A DNA stretch of 64,000 bases. Source: Paraescarpia echinospica. Lineage: Eukaryota; Annelida; Polychaeta; Sabellida; Siboglinidae. This document shows, piece after piece, positions 1 through 11,442 of the stretch (position 1 is the stretch's first letter; each line of letters starts with the position of its first letter). A program made the position numbers and the translations under genes. Under the pieces are notes generated by a model, which had not been told where the DNA came from, did no database searches, and saw nothing but the letters and a program-made list of their open reading frames with translations. The stretch spans positions 63,048,771-63,112,770 of the forward strand of contig CM034534.1 in NCBI GenBank assembly GCA_020002185.1, read 5' to 3'.

Positions 1-215
1 TAGTACAGGTACTTCATGCACTTGTCTAGATAGATAACAACAACTCTTTCTATACACATCCCTTCATACACGTAAGAATGCAGTTTTTTCACAAGAAAAT
101 ATAATCACTTTAAACCTCTGTGTTAGAGGGCAGGAAGAGACCACTGCTGAGATGGGAGGACTGTATTGTGGGATTTTAGAAAGTCGGAGGAAGATGAAAG
201 GTGGACGGGGGAGGG

Positions 216-862
216 TGCTAACAGAGAGCTGTGGAAGGAGGGGGCTGCTGACAAGGAGCTGCGGAGGGAGGGGGCTGCTGACAAGGAGCTGCGGAGGGAG
301 GGGGCTGCTGACAGGGAGCAGGGGGGGGGGGGCTGCTGACGGAGAAGTGGAGGGAGGATGCTGCTGACAGGGAGCAGTGGAGGGAGGGGGCTGCTGACAG
401 GGAGCAGTGGAGGAGGGGGCTGCTGACGAAGGGGAGCAGTGGAGGGAGGGGGCTGCTGACAGGGAGGCATAGAGGGAGGGCTGCTGACGGGGAGCAGTGG
501 AGGGAGGGGGCTGCTGACAGGGAGCAGTGGGGGGAAGGAGCTGCTGACAGGAAGCAGGGGAGGGAGGGGGCTGCTGACAGGGAGCAGTGGAGGGAAGGAG
601 CTGCTGACAGGGAGCAGTGGAGGGAGGGGGCTGCTGGCAGGGAGTAGTGGAGGGAAGGGACTGCTGACAGGGAGCAGTGGAGGGAGGGGGCTGCTGACAG
701 GGAGAAGTGGAGGGAGGATGCTGCTGACAGGGAGCAGTGGAGGGAGGGGGCTGCTGACAGGGAGCAGTGCAGTGAGGGGGCTGCTGACAGGGATGAGTGG
801 AGGGAGGGGGCTGCTGACAGGGAGGAGTGGAGGGAGGGGGCTGCTGACAGGAGCAGTGGAGG
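216..862. repeat. G-rich minisatellite, 30-bp unit
   Basis: About 21 imperfect copies of a 30-bp unit with core GGGAGCAGTGGAGGGAGG followed by GGGCTGCTGACA. The unit is a multiple of three, so long reading frames open on both strands (for example a CQQPPPSTAP decapeptide repeat on the minus strand). These are by-products of the repeat and I do not call them genes. Each unit holds several G-runs on the plus strand, so G-quadruplex formation is plausible. It lies downstream of the last host exon seen (2,537-2,670), probably in an intron. Confidence 0.92.
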
Positions 863-961
863 GCAACTACAGCAAGTCCAGTGCAGTGCAATGCATGATC
901 TACACCTCACTCCTGTACAAAGCAACCAGGAGGAAAAAAGTTAACAATGTTGTCATAAATT

Positions 962-2502
962 ACCGTATTTGTTCTATTAAGGTGGCTGCATTTGCTATCA
1001 TATGCTTCTTTGGAATTAATCATTTCTAATTTAAATAATTTTGAAGATAAACTAACCATTTTTTCTCAGAGTTTGCCTAAGACACTAAACAATACTCCAG
1101 ACCAAAAAGAATTGATTTTGATGTTGTTTAGAGATATTTAAATGGGTTTAAAGACAATTACAAAATATGTCAAAAATCACCCTAAAATTGCATTTTATTT
1201 CATTTTGAGAAACTCCCCAAAACAAAAATTTGTATGGTTGTAAGTATAAACATGTTATTGACATTCACACGGGTTTTTTTGTAAACAAATGCATATCAAG
1301 TTTGATACAGCTTCATAAACATTTTGCTACAATATTGAAAGACAGCAAAAATCCGTACTGATTTTTGGCACGACCCCTTCACCAAACATAAAACCATCCC
1401 GTGCAATTTTGGGTAAACACAAGTCGAGTTCATATGCCAAGTTATGGCTTTGTGAGTATTGTAGTTTTTTTAAAAAGTTACATTAAGTAATACTTCCTGG
1501 TTGTTACTGATAATATAAGTGTCACCAGATGCTTGTTTTTTGCTTAGAATGTGACTTTTTTTACTGGCATGTGGCTTATTTCAACACGATTTGACAGACA
1601 CTTCTATTACTGAGATTTCCCCCCAAAGTTTTCCCGCTAAGTTGTCTCATGTTATTGTGTTACTAAAGGCCACCTGTAGAACTTTTTGTGGTAGACAAGA
1701 TTGATTGACACCTGCTGGGGTCAGTCACGTGTCATTGCAAATGGCAGCTGAGGTCAGGCATTATCGGAGAATAAACAAAACTACCGCCAGTATTTGGTGA
1801 TTTTACAGCGTGATGCATTTAGGTAATTATAATACATGTGGCATGAGAATAACCAGACTATATGATCTGCATTCATGGTGAACGAATTTATATTTGAACT
1901 GGGCTGACGCACACGTGATCGTCACTATGGAAACATCGTCAGTTTCCAAGAATCTAAAAAGGGACTTTCCGCAGACATACTAAAAATACTAATTTTTAAA
2001 GGATGGATTGGTGACATATGGCGATAGTGCCTTGGTTTTTTTAATAGTACATATTGACACCTACTAATGTTCTATGAAGAAGAAAATAAAGAAATCAACT
2101 GACATGATAGCCAGCCCAGCTACCTTAACCATACAGTATGCTTCACAAATATTTGCAACACGAAAATACATAAAAGTAAGCGTACAGGGTCGTATAACCA
2201 ATTTCTTTGGCTCCTGGGGCTCCCACAAAAACCATCTCGGCAGACGTGACTGGCAAGTGATTTTTGCATTGTCATATATGAGCAAAAGGATACCAGAACA
2301 TTCTAACATCTGATAATTTAGGTGGACCTTTAAATATTTTTTTCATCACCGAGCTTTGAATCTAGTGTGACTTTGATAAAAATTTAATTACAATGATGGA
2401 TTCAAAGTCAAAGTTGGCGTTGGAGGTCTCTGTCACGATATCAGACACTGCTAAAGAGGTTACGCTAATTAGGGTATGTACGCTTAATAGAACAAACACG
2501 GT
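962..2502. mobile_element. candidate MULE-like non-autonomous element
   Basis: The ends are inverted repeats: ACCGTATTTGTTCTATTAAG on the left and, read inward from the right, ACCGTGTTTGTTCTATTAAG, a 19 of 20 match. The termini resemble those of the 8,792-10,213 element, which has a 9-bp target duplication. No target duplication is visible here, so this copy is probably older. The interior is AT-rich with no convincing coding sequence. The stretch 863-961 holds nothing I recognise. Confidence 0.5.
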
Positions 2503-2536
2503 AAATTAAATGCGAAATGTACGTGCTTTGATTTAC

Positions 2537-2670
2537 CTATGTCTGTCTCACAGTTCTGGCCTGTGTATCCTGCAGCACATGTGCAAGTGTAGCGAATGTC
2601 ACCGATCACTTGACAGATTCCTCCGTTCTGGCACTCGTTGTTACCACAGAGGATCTTTACTTCACTACAC
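2537..2670 (-). CDS. host gene, EGF-like exon
   Basis: Exon of the modular extracellular gene. It encodes an EGF-like module with the spacing CSEVKILCGNNECQNGGIC then CTCAAGYTGQNCETDIG. The acceptor is ccttaag at the upper edge and the donor is G|GTAAATC. It starts in phase 2 and ends in phase 1, total 134 bp. The phase-2 start differs from the phase-1 starts of most other exons, so a phase-2 donor must lie upstream. The final TDI suggests another calcium-binding EGF follows outside the window. The protein would be secreted or on the cell surface. Confidence 0.8.
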
Positions 2671-2969
2671 CTTAAGGCAACAGACAAGTCAAGGTCAGAC
2701 GGAAACAGATATATATCACAAATAAGAGTGACAATAAATAATACATACTAGCTTACACCCGCCCGTGGAGCGACAAACCCTAGGGCAGCTGTTTTCACTG
2801 TTACAGTATTTGCACCAAAACTTGTTTCCTTCAACATTTTAATTTCAGCAGTCGTCAATAATGGCATGCTAAATATTTACAGTGAATAAAAAAACTACCA
2901 AAGTGGTGCCCTCTGGTGAGTGGTACACCAGAAGCAGCAAACGATGTAGTGAATCCACAAAACCAAATA

Positions 2970-3140
2970 GATTTAACAAGATTGCCATCCAGAAAATTAC
3001 TCTGGATGGCAGGTGGACAAGGAAGCCTTTTGGCTTATCGAGAGTCCAATACTTTTTATCTACATGTATCCCGCCTTTTTAAGGTGTGTGTCGATTTTAT
3101 TTTTAAACATATTCACGCTACTAGCACCAACACAATCATA
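2970..3140 (-). mobile_element. CR1-like LINE, 3' end fragment
   Basis: The last ~170 bp of the same CR1-like family found at 41.2 and 49.7 kb, in the same orientation. The terminal hairpin GCCATCCAGA / TCTGGATGGC and the CAAGATT-like tail are visible at the low-coordinate side. It is a 5'-truncated insertion in an intron and carries no coding capacity. Confidence 0.8.
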
Positions 3141-3501
3141 ACTACAAGGTACCTAATATATCTATTTTTTATATACACTGCCAATAAATAGGTCAGAGGT
3201 CAATGGTCCAAGGATCAGAGGTCAATGGTTCAAGGAAGCAATTGAACACAGAAAGAGGTGAGTGGACCACAGCGCCAGGGAGGAGATCCTGCCATACCGC
3301 CCCCCCAAAAAAAAAAAATTAGCAGATAATGTGACAGCTAATGCACATTAATACTTTTTTATTCCGATTAGATTTTGTCTCTAAGACTAAGTCATAAAAA
3401 ATTACGGCCACGCCAAGATATAAATCATGACTTCTATACTCTAATTTAGCAATGTTGCCGTGAAACAAAACAAAAAATATAATGAAATAAATAAGACAAA
3501 C

Positions 3502-3630
3502 CTTTTGCCAGTGAAGACATCTGTAGTTGGACACAGACATGTGAAGTCGAGATTTTCATCTTTACACATTCCTCCGTGGTAACATTTTGTACCTTCTCCT
3601 TCACAATTGTCTTCTTCCATTTCACATCGG
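3502..3630 (-). CDS. host gene, EGF-like exon (copy 1)
   Basis: Exon of 129 bp. Acceptor ggcag at 3,631-3,635 and donor AAAG|GTTTGTC at 3,501. It encodes RCEMEEDNCEGEGTKCYHGG then MCKDENLDFTCLCPTTDVF, with EGF-like cysteine spacing. The first Cys (SRCE) completes the preceding EGF module. The phase fits the PAN exon upstream. The sequence is the same in copy 2 (23,086-23,214). Molecular partner unknown. Confidence 0.75.
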
Positions 3631-3689
3631 CTGCCAGAATAGGCTGCAGCAACATTTCATCAAATTGAGGTAGCTTATATGTTTGCGGG

Positions 3690-3738
3690 GCGCATGCGCA
3701 CACCCGTGCATATATATATATATGTGTGTGCATGCGTC
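3690..3738. repeat. alternating purine-pyrimidine palindromic tract
   Basis: A run of GCATGCGCACAC, then (TA)n, then TGTGTGTGCATGCG. It is almost purely alternating purine and pyrimidine and is self-complementary around the TA core. It lies ~60 bp upstream (in transcript sense) of the EGF exon acceptor at 3,631. The same tract is present in copy 2 near 23,274-23,322. Confidence 0.7.
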
Positions 3739-4053
3739 AGGGCTGCCTACTTCACCAAAACATTTTCCGTAATGGTCCACCCCCTGGCCGTCTGCCCACT
3801 CTAATGACTGGTGGCCAATTAAGCCTTTCCATGGAGTAGATACTACAGGCAGTAGCACACATGTAGGCCATGGGACAGTGCCATGTAGTATCTAGGAACT
3901 GAGTCAATGAATCAGTCTGAAAAATATACTTTGTTGTCAATATTAGGTTGATACAATGTTAAATACTGTAGGCAATCAAAGTATCATTGAACCTTTGAAG
4001 GGAGAAACCTTGTTGCAAAAAGCAATAAGTTACAATGTGTCAAATGCTACCAG

Positions 4054-4168
4054 CAGACCTGTTAAGTTTCTGAAATGACAAAACTGGAGATTTCATTTCC
4101 CGCGGGAGAACAGGAGATGGGTGCCAAAAGCGGGTGTCCCGCGAAAAGCGGGAGACTTAACACGTCTG
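4054..4168. mobile_element. hAT-type MITE, 115 bp
   Basis: The termini are CAGACCTGTTAAGT and, inverted, CAGACGTGTTAAGT. They are flanked by a perfect 8-bp direct repeat GCTACCAG (4,046-4,053 and 4,169-4,176). Terminal CAG and an 8-bp target duplication are hallmarks of hAT elements. The interior is palindromic and GC-rich with no coding capacity. Confidence 0.88.
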
Positions 4169-4176
4169 GCTACCAG

Positions 4177-4761
4177 CAGTCCACTTCAAAGGGTTCGCTT
4201 TTGCAGTTACAGTGGGAAAGAGTCCTGTAGCCAATTGTCAATATTCATTCACAGTGTTTAAATTCAGTTAGAGCATATATTCATGTCTAGTCAAGATTTT
4301 ACAACCATTTCCCTAATCAATTAACTAACACAATCGATATTAAGTTACTGTATTGAACTACAAAACTTTGAGTAGAGATTGTAGTTCTGTATTTTAATGA
4401 CAATATAAATATTAGTTTTTAGTTTATGTTCTTCTAATGCCTATATTATATTCACAATTTTCCATAGGAAACATATTCATCTAACATATTTTAATTTCTA
4501 CATGGTGTCATCTTAATTCATTAAATTGTTACATACACATAAGAAGTCACACGTGATAGCGAATATCTATCAAATGACGACACGACAACAACTTATACAT
4601 GACACTATCTATATCAACAACACCAAGACTGATAAGCATCGCTGCAATGGCCAGTGTCAGTAGATTAGATGCATGTATAATTGTCCAGGTCCCTGTGTAA
4701 ATTGAGTCCCGGGTTCTTATATCCTAGTGGACACACGCTAGGCATGCTCTACTACGCCTTG
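4177..4761. other. intron, no gene recognised
   Basis: AT-rich intronic sequence with no supported coding exon and no clear repeat boundary. It leads into the hAT transposase remnant and may contain part of that element's end, but I could not find its inverted repeats. Confidence 0.5.
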
Positions 4762-5537
4762 TTAGTGTTTAATGACCAGTGGTACACTCTTCAGACCCTT
4801 CAGTGTGGCGGCACCGTACTCGCGGTCAACGCAACTCACTGGGTTCGACTTGAGCACGTGTTTGTTCCGTCTGACACAGGAGAAGACACGCTCGCAGTAC
4901 GCACTGCTGTGAGGGATGGCGAGAATGCCTAGCATCACACTAGACAGAGCCTGGAATAGCTTCACACCATCGCTGTTGTTCTTGTCACTTAGTGCTCTCC
5001 AGGACTGATCCATCCTGCGCGGACACAGTCATTGATTGGCGTGCACTGGTATTCAGCGAATGCCTCCTTCAACGAGTCGTGCGTAGTACCAGTCAGCATC
5101 AGTGCCGGGAAAGTGTTCACGAAGAACATCAGATCGGCTGATCTAGCACTGGTCTGCCAGGAGACATCTGCGACCTCAACTCGCTTCAGTATCTCATCTT
5201 GCAACGGCAGCTTAACGATGAGGTAATCTCATACAGTCACGAAATAGGTGCGGGCGCTGCAGAAGAATTCATCAATTGCAGCAATTGGCAGGTTGAGCTC
5301 TGCTAACAGGCCAGACATTACTGCTTCCGCCTTCGTCACTTTGGTGACGATCTCATCTTCTTTAGCGAAAAACACACATATCGGCTGGGATGATCTCGTC
5401 GACACAACGTAGTCTTGATGTTTCTTGGAGTAAACATCATGACGACAGTCATCATGCCTGCCGTATGCGATCGAAACGTTGACATCGCACACACAGCAAT
5501 AAACAAAATGCACGCCCTGCTTCTTGGAAGCTGTCAA
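4762..5537 (-). pseudogene. hAT transposase remnant (copy 1)
   Basis: Three overlapping frames read one decayed hAT transposase. The N-terminal part (5,229-5,537) has a zinc-finger-like stretch with C-V-C-D and K-K-H-Q, followed by the ...EIVTKVTKAEAVMSGLLAE... region. The C-terminal part (4,762-5,013) has the dimerisation signature GILAIPHSSAYCERVFS. The total is about 255 codons against a usual 600-700, so most of the catalytic core is deleted. At least two frame changes (near 5,215 and 5,000) separate the parts. It cannot encode an active enzyme. It sits in a host intron in the same orientation as the gene. Confidence 0.85.
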
Positions 5538-5969
5538 CTCGGGCTACGTCCCCATGAAGTCGGTTTTATGTCTGCTGTATTTTAGCTTCTTTTTTTTTTA
5601 ACAGTCGCATTATCGGAAGTACCAGTAGGTTTTTTTTCGGCCATAGCTAAGACTGGTATGCCAATGACATGCCTAAATCCCCAATCGCTTGCGTCCGGCA
5701 ACTTACTCCAGACATCAAAAAATTATAAGGTGTATCACGTGAACAATTAAACATTTCTTGCTTGGTCACATGTTTTGCTGATGTGGTAACATCATCCCAG
5801 GAATTTTTCAGAACGAGACAATGATAAATTGCTTCTACTGAATAGCAAGTTTTGCTTTTAGGGTTATGAAATTTTGTAAGTGTCTGGATTAGTTTTTTTT
5901 TTATAGATTTAAGTAATCTGTTAAAAATTCCGATGTTATTTTTATTTCCATAATACGTTGACATCTTTA
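5538..5969. other. intron, unassigned
   Basis: AT-rich. The minus strand has a 105-codon frame (5,647-5,964) with no family resemblance that I recognise, and I do not call it a gene. T-runs near 5,585 and 5,630 may be remnants of a retroelement tail. Confidence 0.4.
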
Positions 5970-6270
5970 AAAATGGCTAATGCGAATATCTGAGAAATCC
6001 AAATGTAAAAAATTTCAAATCTTTGATCCCTATAACCTATATATAGGCACATAAATTATAGCTTTAGGTGACACAGTCATTAAGATATATGGGAAAATTG
6101 ATTTTGGTGGCCATTTTTGAAAATCCAAAATGGCTGCCTTACGAGCCATTGGACAAATGGAAACATTGGTTTTCGGGTTCCTCATGTCATGACGTTTCCA
6201 AAAATGAATTGATTTGCTAATGTCCACAAAAAAGCGACGAAGATATATATCATAACATAATGAACCTGAC
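5970..6270. repeat. solo terminal repeat related to the 45.5-49.2 kb element
   Basis: It shares blocks such as AAACATTGGTTTT, ACGTTTCCAAAAATG, GGTGGCCA and AACCTGACTA, in the same order, with the right inverted repeat of the degenerate element at 48.8-49.15 kb. It is probably a short derivative or a solo end of a related family. A second copy is at about 25,556-25,856. Confidence 0.5.
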
Positions 6271-6811
6271 TATTAGTCAAATTATTGCAGACAGAAATCG
6301 CCACGAGATATAACCATCCCACAAAAGGATTCACTGTCGATGGTATTATTCCCTGTGTACCTTGAAGCAGCTCTACGGACATAGCGGGAGCCCCTTCCAT
6401 GTCAACCGGCACCGGACTGCAATCTACCCATCGAGGCAATTAATACATGCGGGTAGTGCCAACTTCATATCAGTTGACCATAAATAAGTAAGTAAAGTTA
6501 ACAAGATTACGGCAACAGCAAGAAGTGATTGGTTCTTTATGTAAATGTTGACAACGTGGAGCATAGCATCAGCCACAAGGTCGACTGTGTTGGTGAAGAA
6601 TGGAGAATTACTTGGATCTGTGCTTGGACATGTCGAAGACCTGTCTTGCTGGAAAGTGCTAGAGCTCATAGCGTTTCATTCCATGTGGTCCATTTGGCTG
6701 CAAAGGGAGCAACTCCTATTGCATTTGAATAACAGTTTTATGCTTCCAGTTTTAAGTAAGAGCATACATTGGCTGTCACAATTGCAAGGGACACGATGTG
6801 TTTAAACGTAC
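6271..6811. other. intron, unassigned
   Basis: The minus strand has open frames (6,424-6,669 with one hydrophobic stretch, and 6,182-6,439), but no splice sites or family that I recognise. They could be remnants of a mobile element. No gene is called. Confidence 0.4.
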
Positions 6812-7042
6812 CTGTAGATGTGATCGCCACCTTCATGAATACAGTGTCTCCAGAATATGTTGTCAGTGTTGGTTTACTGTGATAGATGTAACAGTGACCA
6901 CTGGATCCGTACATGGCAGCCACACACATGACGTCACTACTACACCAGTCCTTGCATTCTACCAGGGATAGACCAGCTTTGTAGTCATTTGATGTTCCAA
7001 TAGCGCTTGTATCTGCAGTTTCTGTCATTTCCATCACTGTCC
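6812..7042 (-). CDS. host gene, PAN/apple-like exon A (copy 1)
   Basis: Exon of 231 bp with acceptor gatgcag|GGACAG and donor G|GTACGTTT, phase 1 at both ends. It encodes a PAN/apple-like module: LSLVECKDWCSSDVMCVAAM, then GHCYIYHSKPTLT, ending VFMKV. The cysteines C..C...C.AA.Y....C.IY fit this fold, which commonly binds proteins or sugars. The sequence is identical to the exon at 26,398-26,628. It follows the 114-bp EGF exon in the transcript, and the phases agree. Confidence 0.8.
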
Positions 7043-7164
7043 CTGCATCAGGAAATAGTTTTAGTTTTAAAGGTTGATCTTACAGTAAGCTGTACAACAC
7101 CTTTCAGGTAAACAAAGTTAACAAACAAACTAGACGATATGCACATGGCAGCCAATATAATTAA

Positions 7165-8365
7165 CCCTCTCATGGTCAGAACGCCCGAATACGTCCAGAC
7201 ATAGGGGCATATTTAACAGGAATTAATTTTGGCAGTTAGCAGATAATAATATTGAAGTTTCACTGGCTAGTTCCAAAAGTTAGAAATGTTGGCGATTTCT
7301 GTGGCTCTCTAGTGTTTAACATCCATGTGGTTTTGTCATCAAACTCTGCATCACACAATTTCTGGTCCTGGTCTTTTTTACCATGCAATGAATATTTTAA
7401 TGAGATTTTCAGTCAATGAGATTAAAGTTTGATTAATATTTGCCATGGACAGAAACATGGAAGCACCTGGGAAATGTTCACAAACCACACATCCGCTGGC
7501 AATATCTAAGATTAAATGCTAACATTTACACATTTACATAACAGAGTGTTCTATTTTCTTGTAAACAGGTAATTATGCACTGCGCGATAAAGTGGATATT
7601 CTTTTTTAGCTTTGTTGTAATCCTCAACGCTGTCATTATGTCGAACTCCATTGATTCAGATTTTGATAGCAAAGTGAATATTCAGAAAATATATTTTTTT
7701 AGAAAACCTCCCATTATTTTCAGGACACTGTTGACAGCAATACTTGTACCAAACTTCATTGCAAAACTATTTACGGAATTCAAATTATAGTGTTTTGGTG
7801 AAAATGCATTTAACTGAGAAAGTGATTGACAAAGATAGCCGACAAGATCAAATAGCATTAAAATGCATTTTTCAATTATTATTTTAAAAACAAACTAATG
7901 CATAAACAGCAAAACAGCACAAGTCAGACTCTAGTATACACAATAGTATATTATAAATAAAAAATTTAGCAAAAATTTTGTCATCAAGCAATATTCTAAC
8001 CTTAGATTATGAACAGATCATACACAGCATGCATCCGCTAATTATTAATGAAGAATATCTTGGAAAATGAATTGTTGATAATTATTTCAATATTTTATTT
8101 TTGTCAAATATAACAATTCATATTTTGGTAATACATATCTGTCACGTACTTGGCTAGATATTAATTAGGAATAGGTTTATTTATTAATTAGATAAGAATT
8201 AGTTCTTCAAACACATTGAAAATTTTATTTGAATTGGATCAAAAATTATTTATTTATTTGCATTCATGCAACCCGAGTAAATCACGATTTGTTCACAGTA
8301 ATATTTCTTGATTTAATAAGATTCAATAACAGGCACATATCTGTATTAATCTGGCCATGAGAGGG
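7165..8365. mobile_element. piggyBac-like MITE, ~1.2 kb (copy 1)
   Basis: Termini CCCTCTCATGGTCAGA and, inverted, CCCTCTCATGGCCAGA, a 15 of 16 match. The left end is preceded by TTAA (7,161-7,164); the right flank now reads ATAG, so the target duplication is decayed. CCC ends next to TTAA are typical of piggyBac-related elements. The interior is AT-rich and non-coding. The copy-2 equivalent is 26,751-27,949. Confidence 0.62.
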
Positions 8366-8791
8366 ATAGAGGTGCCTCCTAAATGCAGTGTCTTATTTCA
8401 AATTCGTTTGGCACAAAATCAAACCTAACCTAGTATCCACTTGCTCATTTGTACGTTTTTATATAGCTTTGGAGAAATATTCAGACAAGCTGTTAAGTTA
8501 TTTAAAGATTACGTGAAATTAAATTTTAAATATCTTTGAAACTTCGTATACATAAACTTAATACTCTTGTCAAATAATAAGCCAAATATGAAGCCTGTTC
8601 ATTGCAAACTCATGTCACTAAGCCTGCTCAAACATGGTCATTTGCGTGTCTCAAAGCAACCAGCCCATCAGATGTTGGTGATGTCACCACAATCAATGCT
8701 GCTGAACGTGCCATATCCTTTAGCACGGCAAGCAGCAGCATGGCTTGTTGTTTCAGACAGTACATGAAAATGCCATCATGGAATTTAATAT
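8366..8791. other. intron, nothing recognised
   Basis: AT-rich intronic sequence between two non-autonomous elements. Short open frames near 8,567-8,767 have no recognisable product. Confidence 0.5.
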
Positions 8792-10213
8792 ACCATATTC
8801 ACTCTAATTAGCATACAGTACGCTTGACAAATATTTGTGATGCTAAAATACAAAAAATCATCCCTATTAAGCGTACACCCAACTGAACCAAGTTTAAATA
8901 GACACAATGTCGTCGCCGGCTGAGTTGGACACTTGGTGACGTGGATGGTGCAATAAGCAGATTAACTGCACCTGGCTAATTCCACCCGACGTACAAATGA
9001 TTACTGTATAAGTAACGGTGTCCTACACAAGCAGCGTAATCCACTGTAAGTAATTAAGTTGTATGTTATCTTAAATTTTTAATCACCGACGTGTACGTTA
9101 AAACTCAAAGTCGCAAACATTCCCGTATCAGGCCGTATGTACAGCGTCATCAGGTGGATGTGGCTAACCTGATTTCCAGGGGACCGTTATTTATCTTAAG
9201 TCAATTAAAATGGTCTCAATGCTTGTATCTGAAGATGCGTCTACTTCCCCATTCGCCAAGATTTCGAGCAGCAAGCAAGCGGACAACGGCGAGTCCGGCA
9301 TTGCTCACCGGCGAGCAAGTGGACGACGATGCCAGCAAGCAAATCTGGCATCGATCGCCGGCAAGCAAGCGGGGCACTTGTGTCGAATCCAGACCAATCT
9401 CGATTTCATCATAACTTGAATTTTGCCTAACTTTGATACCTCAGTGGGTTAGTTCCATCACTCAACATCATCCCAGGCATATTTATATTACGAAAATACG
9501 GCCATGTTTGTGCTAGTCTGCACCGCTGCTGTCGTGCGTTACCACATCTCGCGCGTAAAATGAGCGATATAGCAGCGTATGTTGATGCATACCAGGGCGC
9601 TATTTCTGCCTCAAAAGTGCGCTAAAATGCAATATTCCTAAACATAAATATACCTGGGATAATGTTGAATTTATACCTTGCAGTCTTATCGTAACATAAT
9701 AATTTTGTGACCATTTATTAATGTATTGTGTTTGTATTATCCCAGTTATTTTTATTCAATCAAGACAATAATTTTGATTACTCAGGTGCTCCGCTCAGCC
9801 ACAATGAAACTGCCTATTGCAAGAGAATAAATACTAACCGGTCCCTTACTGCATAGCTAGCAGTATATTCACAAGGTGGCACCATTGTCTCGCTGTTTGC
9901 GCATGCTAATGGCGTACGCGAAGTAAGCGTGTCGTCAGAGTTGAACACATTCACATTTCAATCGAACATTTGAATATACTACGTGTATAGTACTATTAAT
10001 GTAGGTTGCTTAGTGTTACCAGTTATTTATATATTCACATGTGGTCAAGAGGATAAGTCTACAGATGTGTAAACATTTTTTTATAAAAAGATCGTCAATT
10101 GAAGCAGAAATTTGATATCGGTGGAGAGGACATTGCATTACGGATTCCCGACATTGCCAAAAATGGGGGTGTATGCTAATTAGGGCATGTACGCTAATTA
10201 GAACGAATAGAGT
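8792..10213. mobile_element. MULE-like non-autonomous element (copy 1)
   Basis: The ends read ACCATATTCACTCTAATTAG and, inverted, ACTCTATTCGTTCTAATTAG (16 of 20). They are flanked by a 9-bp direct repeat ATTTAATAT (8,783-8,791 and 10,214-10,222). A 9-bp target duplication fits Mutator-like elements, though AT-richness weakens the argument. Inside, 9,240-9,400 is GC-richer with repeated AGCAAGCAAG motifs. I recognise no transposase. Copy 2 is 28,376-29,800. Confidence 0.6.
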
Positions 10214-10222
10214 ATTTAATAT

Positions 10223-10895
10223 CACCGTAAAGATAATAATCTTATATACAAGTTTGCCGCCAGATGTACACAGAAATTGTACATCTTTGAACATCACGAA
10301 TGCTCAGCCTTGCATTATATCTGCTAAGCATTCGCAATGTTCAAATGGCAATAACTCAAAAGCTATAAATAAATCATGGATACATCCATATTTGTAGATA
10401 CGATTATTCTCTTTACTGTGATATTAAATCCCATTGCAAGTTTGAGTATTCGCAAAGTTTAAACGGCAATAACTAAAAAAAATTCCTGTATGCATCCAGC
10501 AACACATTTATAGGTAAGATTATTATCTTTATGGTGATATAAAATGATATTAAATTCTGCGATTGCCATTTTAGGTAAGGCTTGAAGCCCCAACCCGCAT
10601 AGATGCACGCCATGTTAAATCCTAGCGGTGCTACCTGCAGTGACGTCACCTCGACAGCGAGGTGTCGCAACAAACTGTGCATAAGTGTCAGCTTGGCCAG
10701 TAGATTTTGCAAGGTACCAATTGTAATGACCAAAGTCAATTCCGTCAATAACTTAAACAGACATATGCATTTTTTATTAAACTGTCTGAATATTGTTTAA
10801 ATTATTCACATAATACATATTTGGATATTTGAATCAAACTTGCAATAGGATAAACCGGTTGAGAAATCAGTTCAGGACTAGATTTTTACCAACTC
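10223..10895. other. intron with degenerate short repeats
   Basis: It contains two or three diverged copies of a ~110-bp segment (GATTATT..CTTTA, a run of AATTCGCAA, TGGCAATAACT) between 10,220 and 10,590. It also has a short hairpin CACCTCG / CGAGGTG near 10,646 next to a TGACGTCA motif. No gene is supported. Confidence 0.5.
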
Positions 10896-11395
10896 AACAA
10901 GTCTTTAAGAACCAACTATCATTACAATGTGTTGTCTAAGATCTATAAGAGCAAATAGTGAATTTAGATAATGTAACTTAACAAGTCTTTAAGAACCAAC
11001 TATCATTACAATGTGTTGCCTAAGATCTATAACAGCAAATAGTGAATTTAGATAATGTAACTTAACAAGTCTTTAAGAACCAACTATCATTACAATGTGT
11101 TGTCTAAGATCTATAACAGCAAATAGTGAATTTAGATAATGTAACTTAACAAGTCTTTAAGAACCAACTATCATTACAATGTGTTGTCTAAGATCTATAA
11201 CAGCAAATAGTGAATTTAGATAATGTAACTTAACAAGTCTTTAAGAACCAACTATCATTACAATGTGTTGTCTAAGATCTATAACAGCAAATAGTGAATT
11301 TAGATAATGTAACTTAACAAGTCTTTAAGAACCAACTATCATTACAATGTGTTGTCTAAGATCTATAACAGCAAATAGTGAATTTAGATAGTAAC
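10896..11395. repeat. 84-bp minisatellite, ~6 copies (copy 1)
   Basis: Nearly perfect tandem copies of an 84-bp unit starting AACAAGTCTTTAAGAACC. They end 48 bp from the donor of the EGF exon at 11,443. Copy 2 of the block has about 9 units (30,493-31,243), so this locus is variable in number. Confidence 0.95.
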
Positions 11396-11442
11396 TTTAA
11401 AAAAATTGCCATACATATTAATACAAGCAATGGAAATCTTAC

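Noticed and set aside
205..862. CRISPR-like direct repeats
   Set aside because: Units are contiguous with no unique spacers, as with every other tandem array here, and the genome is eukaryotic.
64..891. 275-codon frame with CQQPPPSTAP repeats, and other long frames on both strands
   Set aside because: All come from a 30-bp minisatellite. There is no codon bias, no splice context and no flanking coding sequence.
5647..5964. 105-codon minus-strand gene
   Set aside because: No family resemblance, no splice sites, AT-rich lysine/asparagine-heavy composition, and identical in both block copies as expected of any sequence there.
9091..9414. 107-codon plus-strand frame
   Set aside because: Lies in the MULE-like element, with low similarity to anything I know. 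Differences between block copies are scattered without respect for codons.
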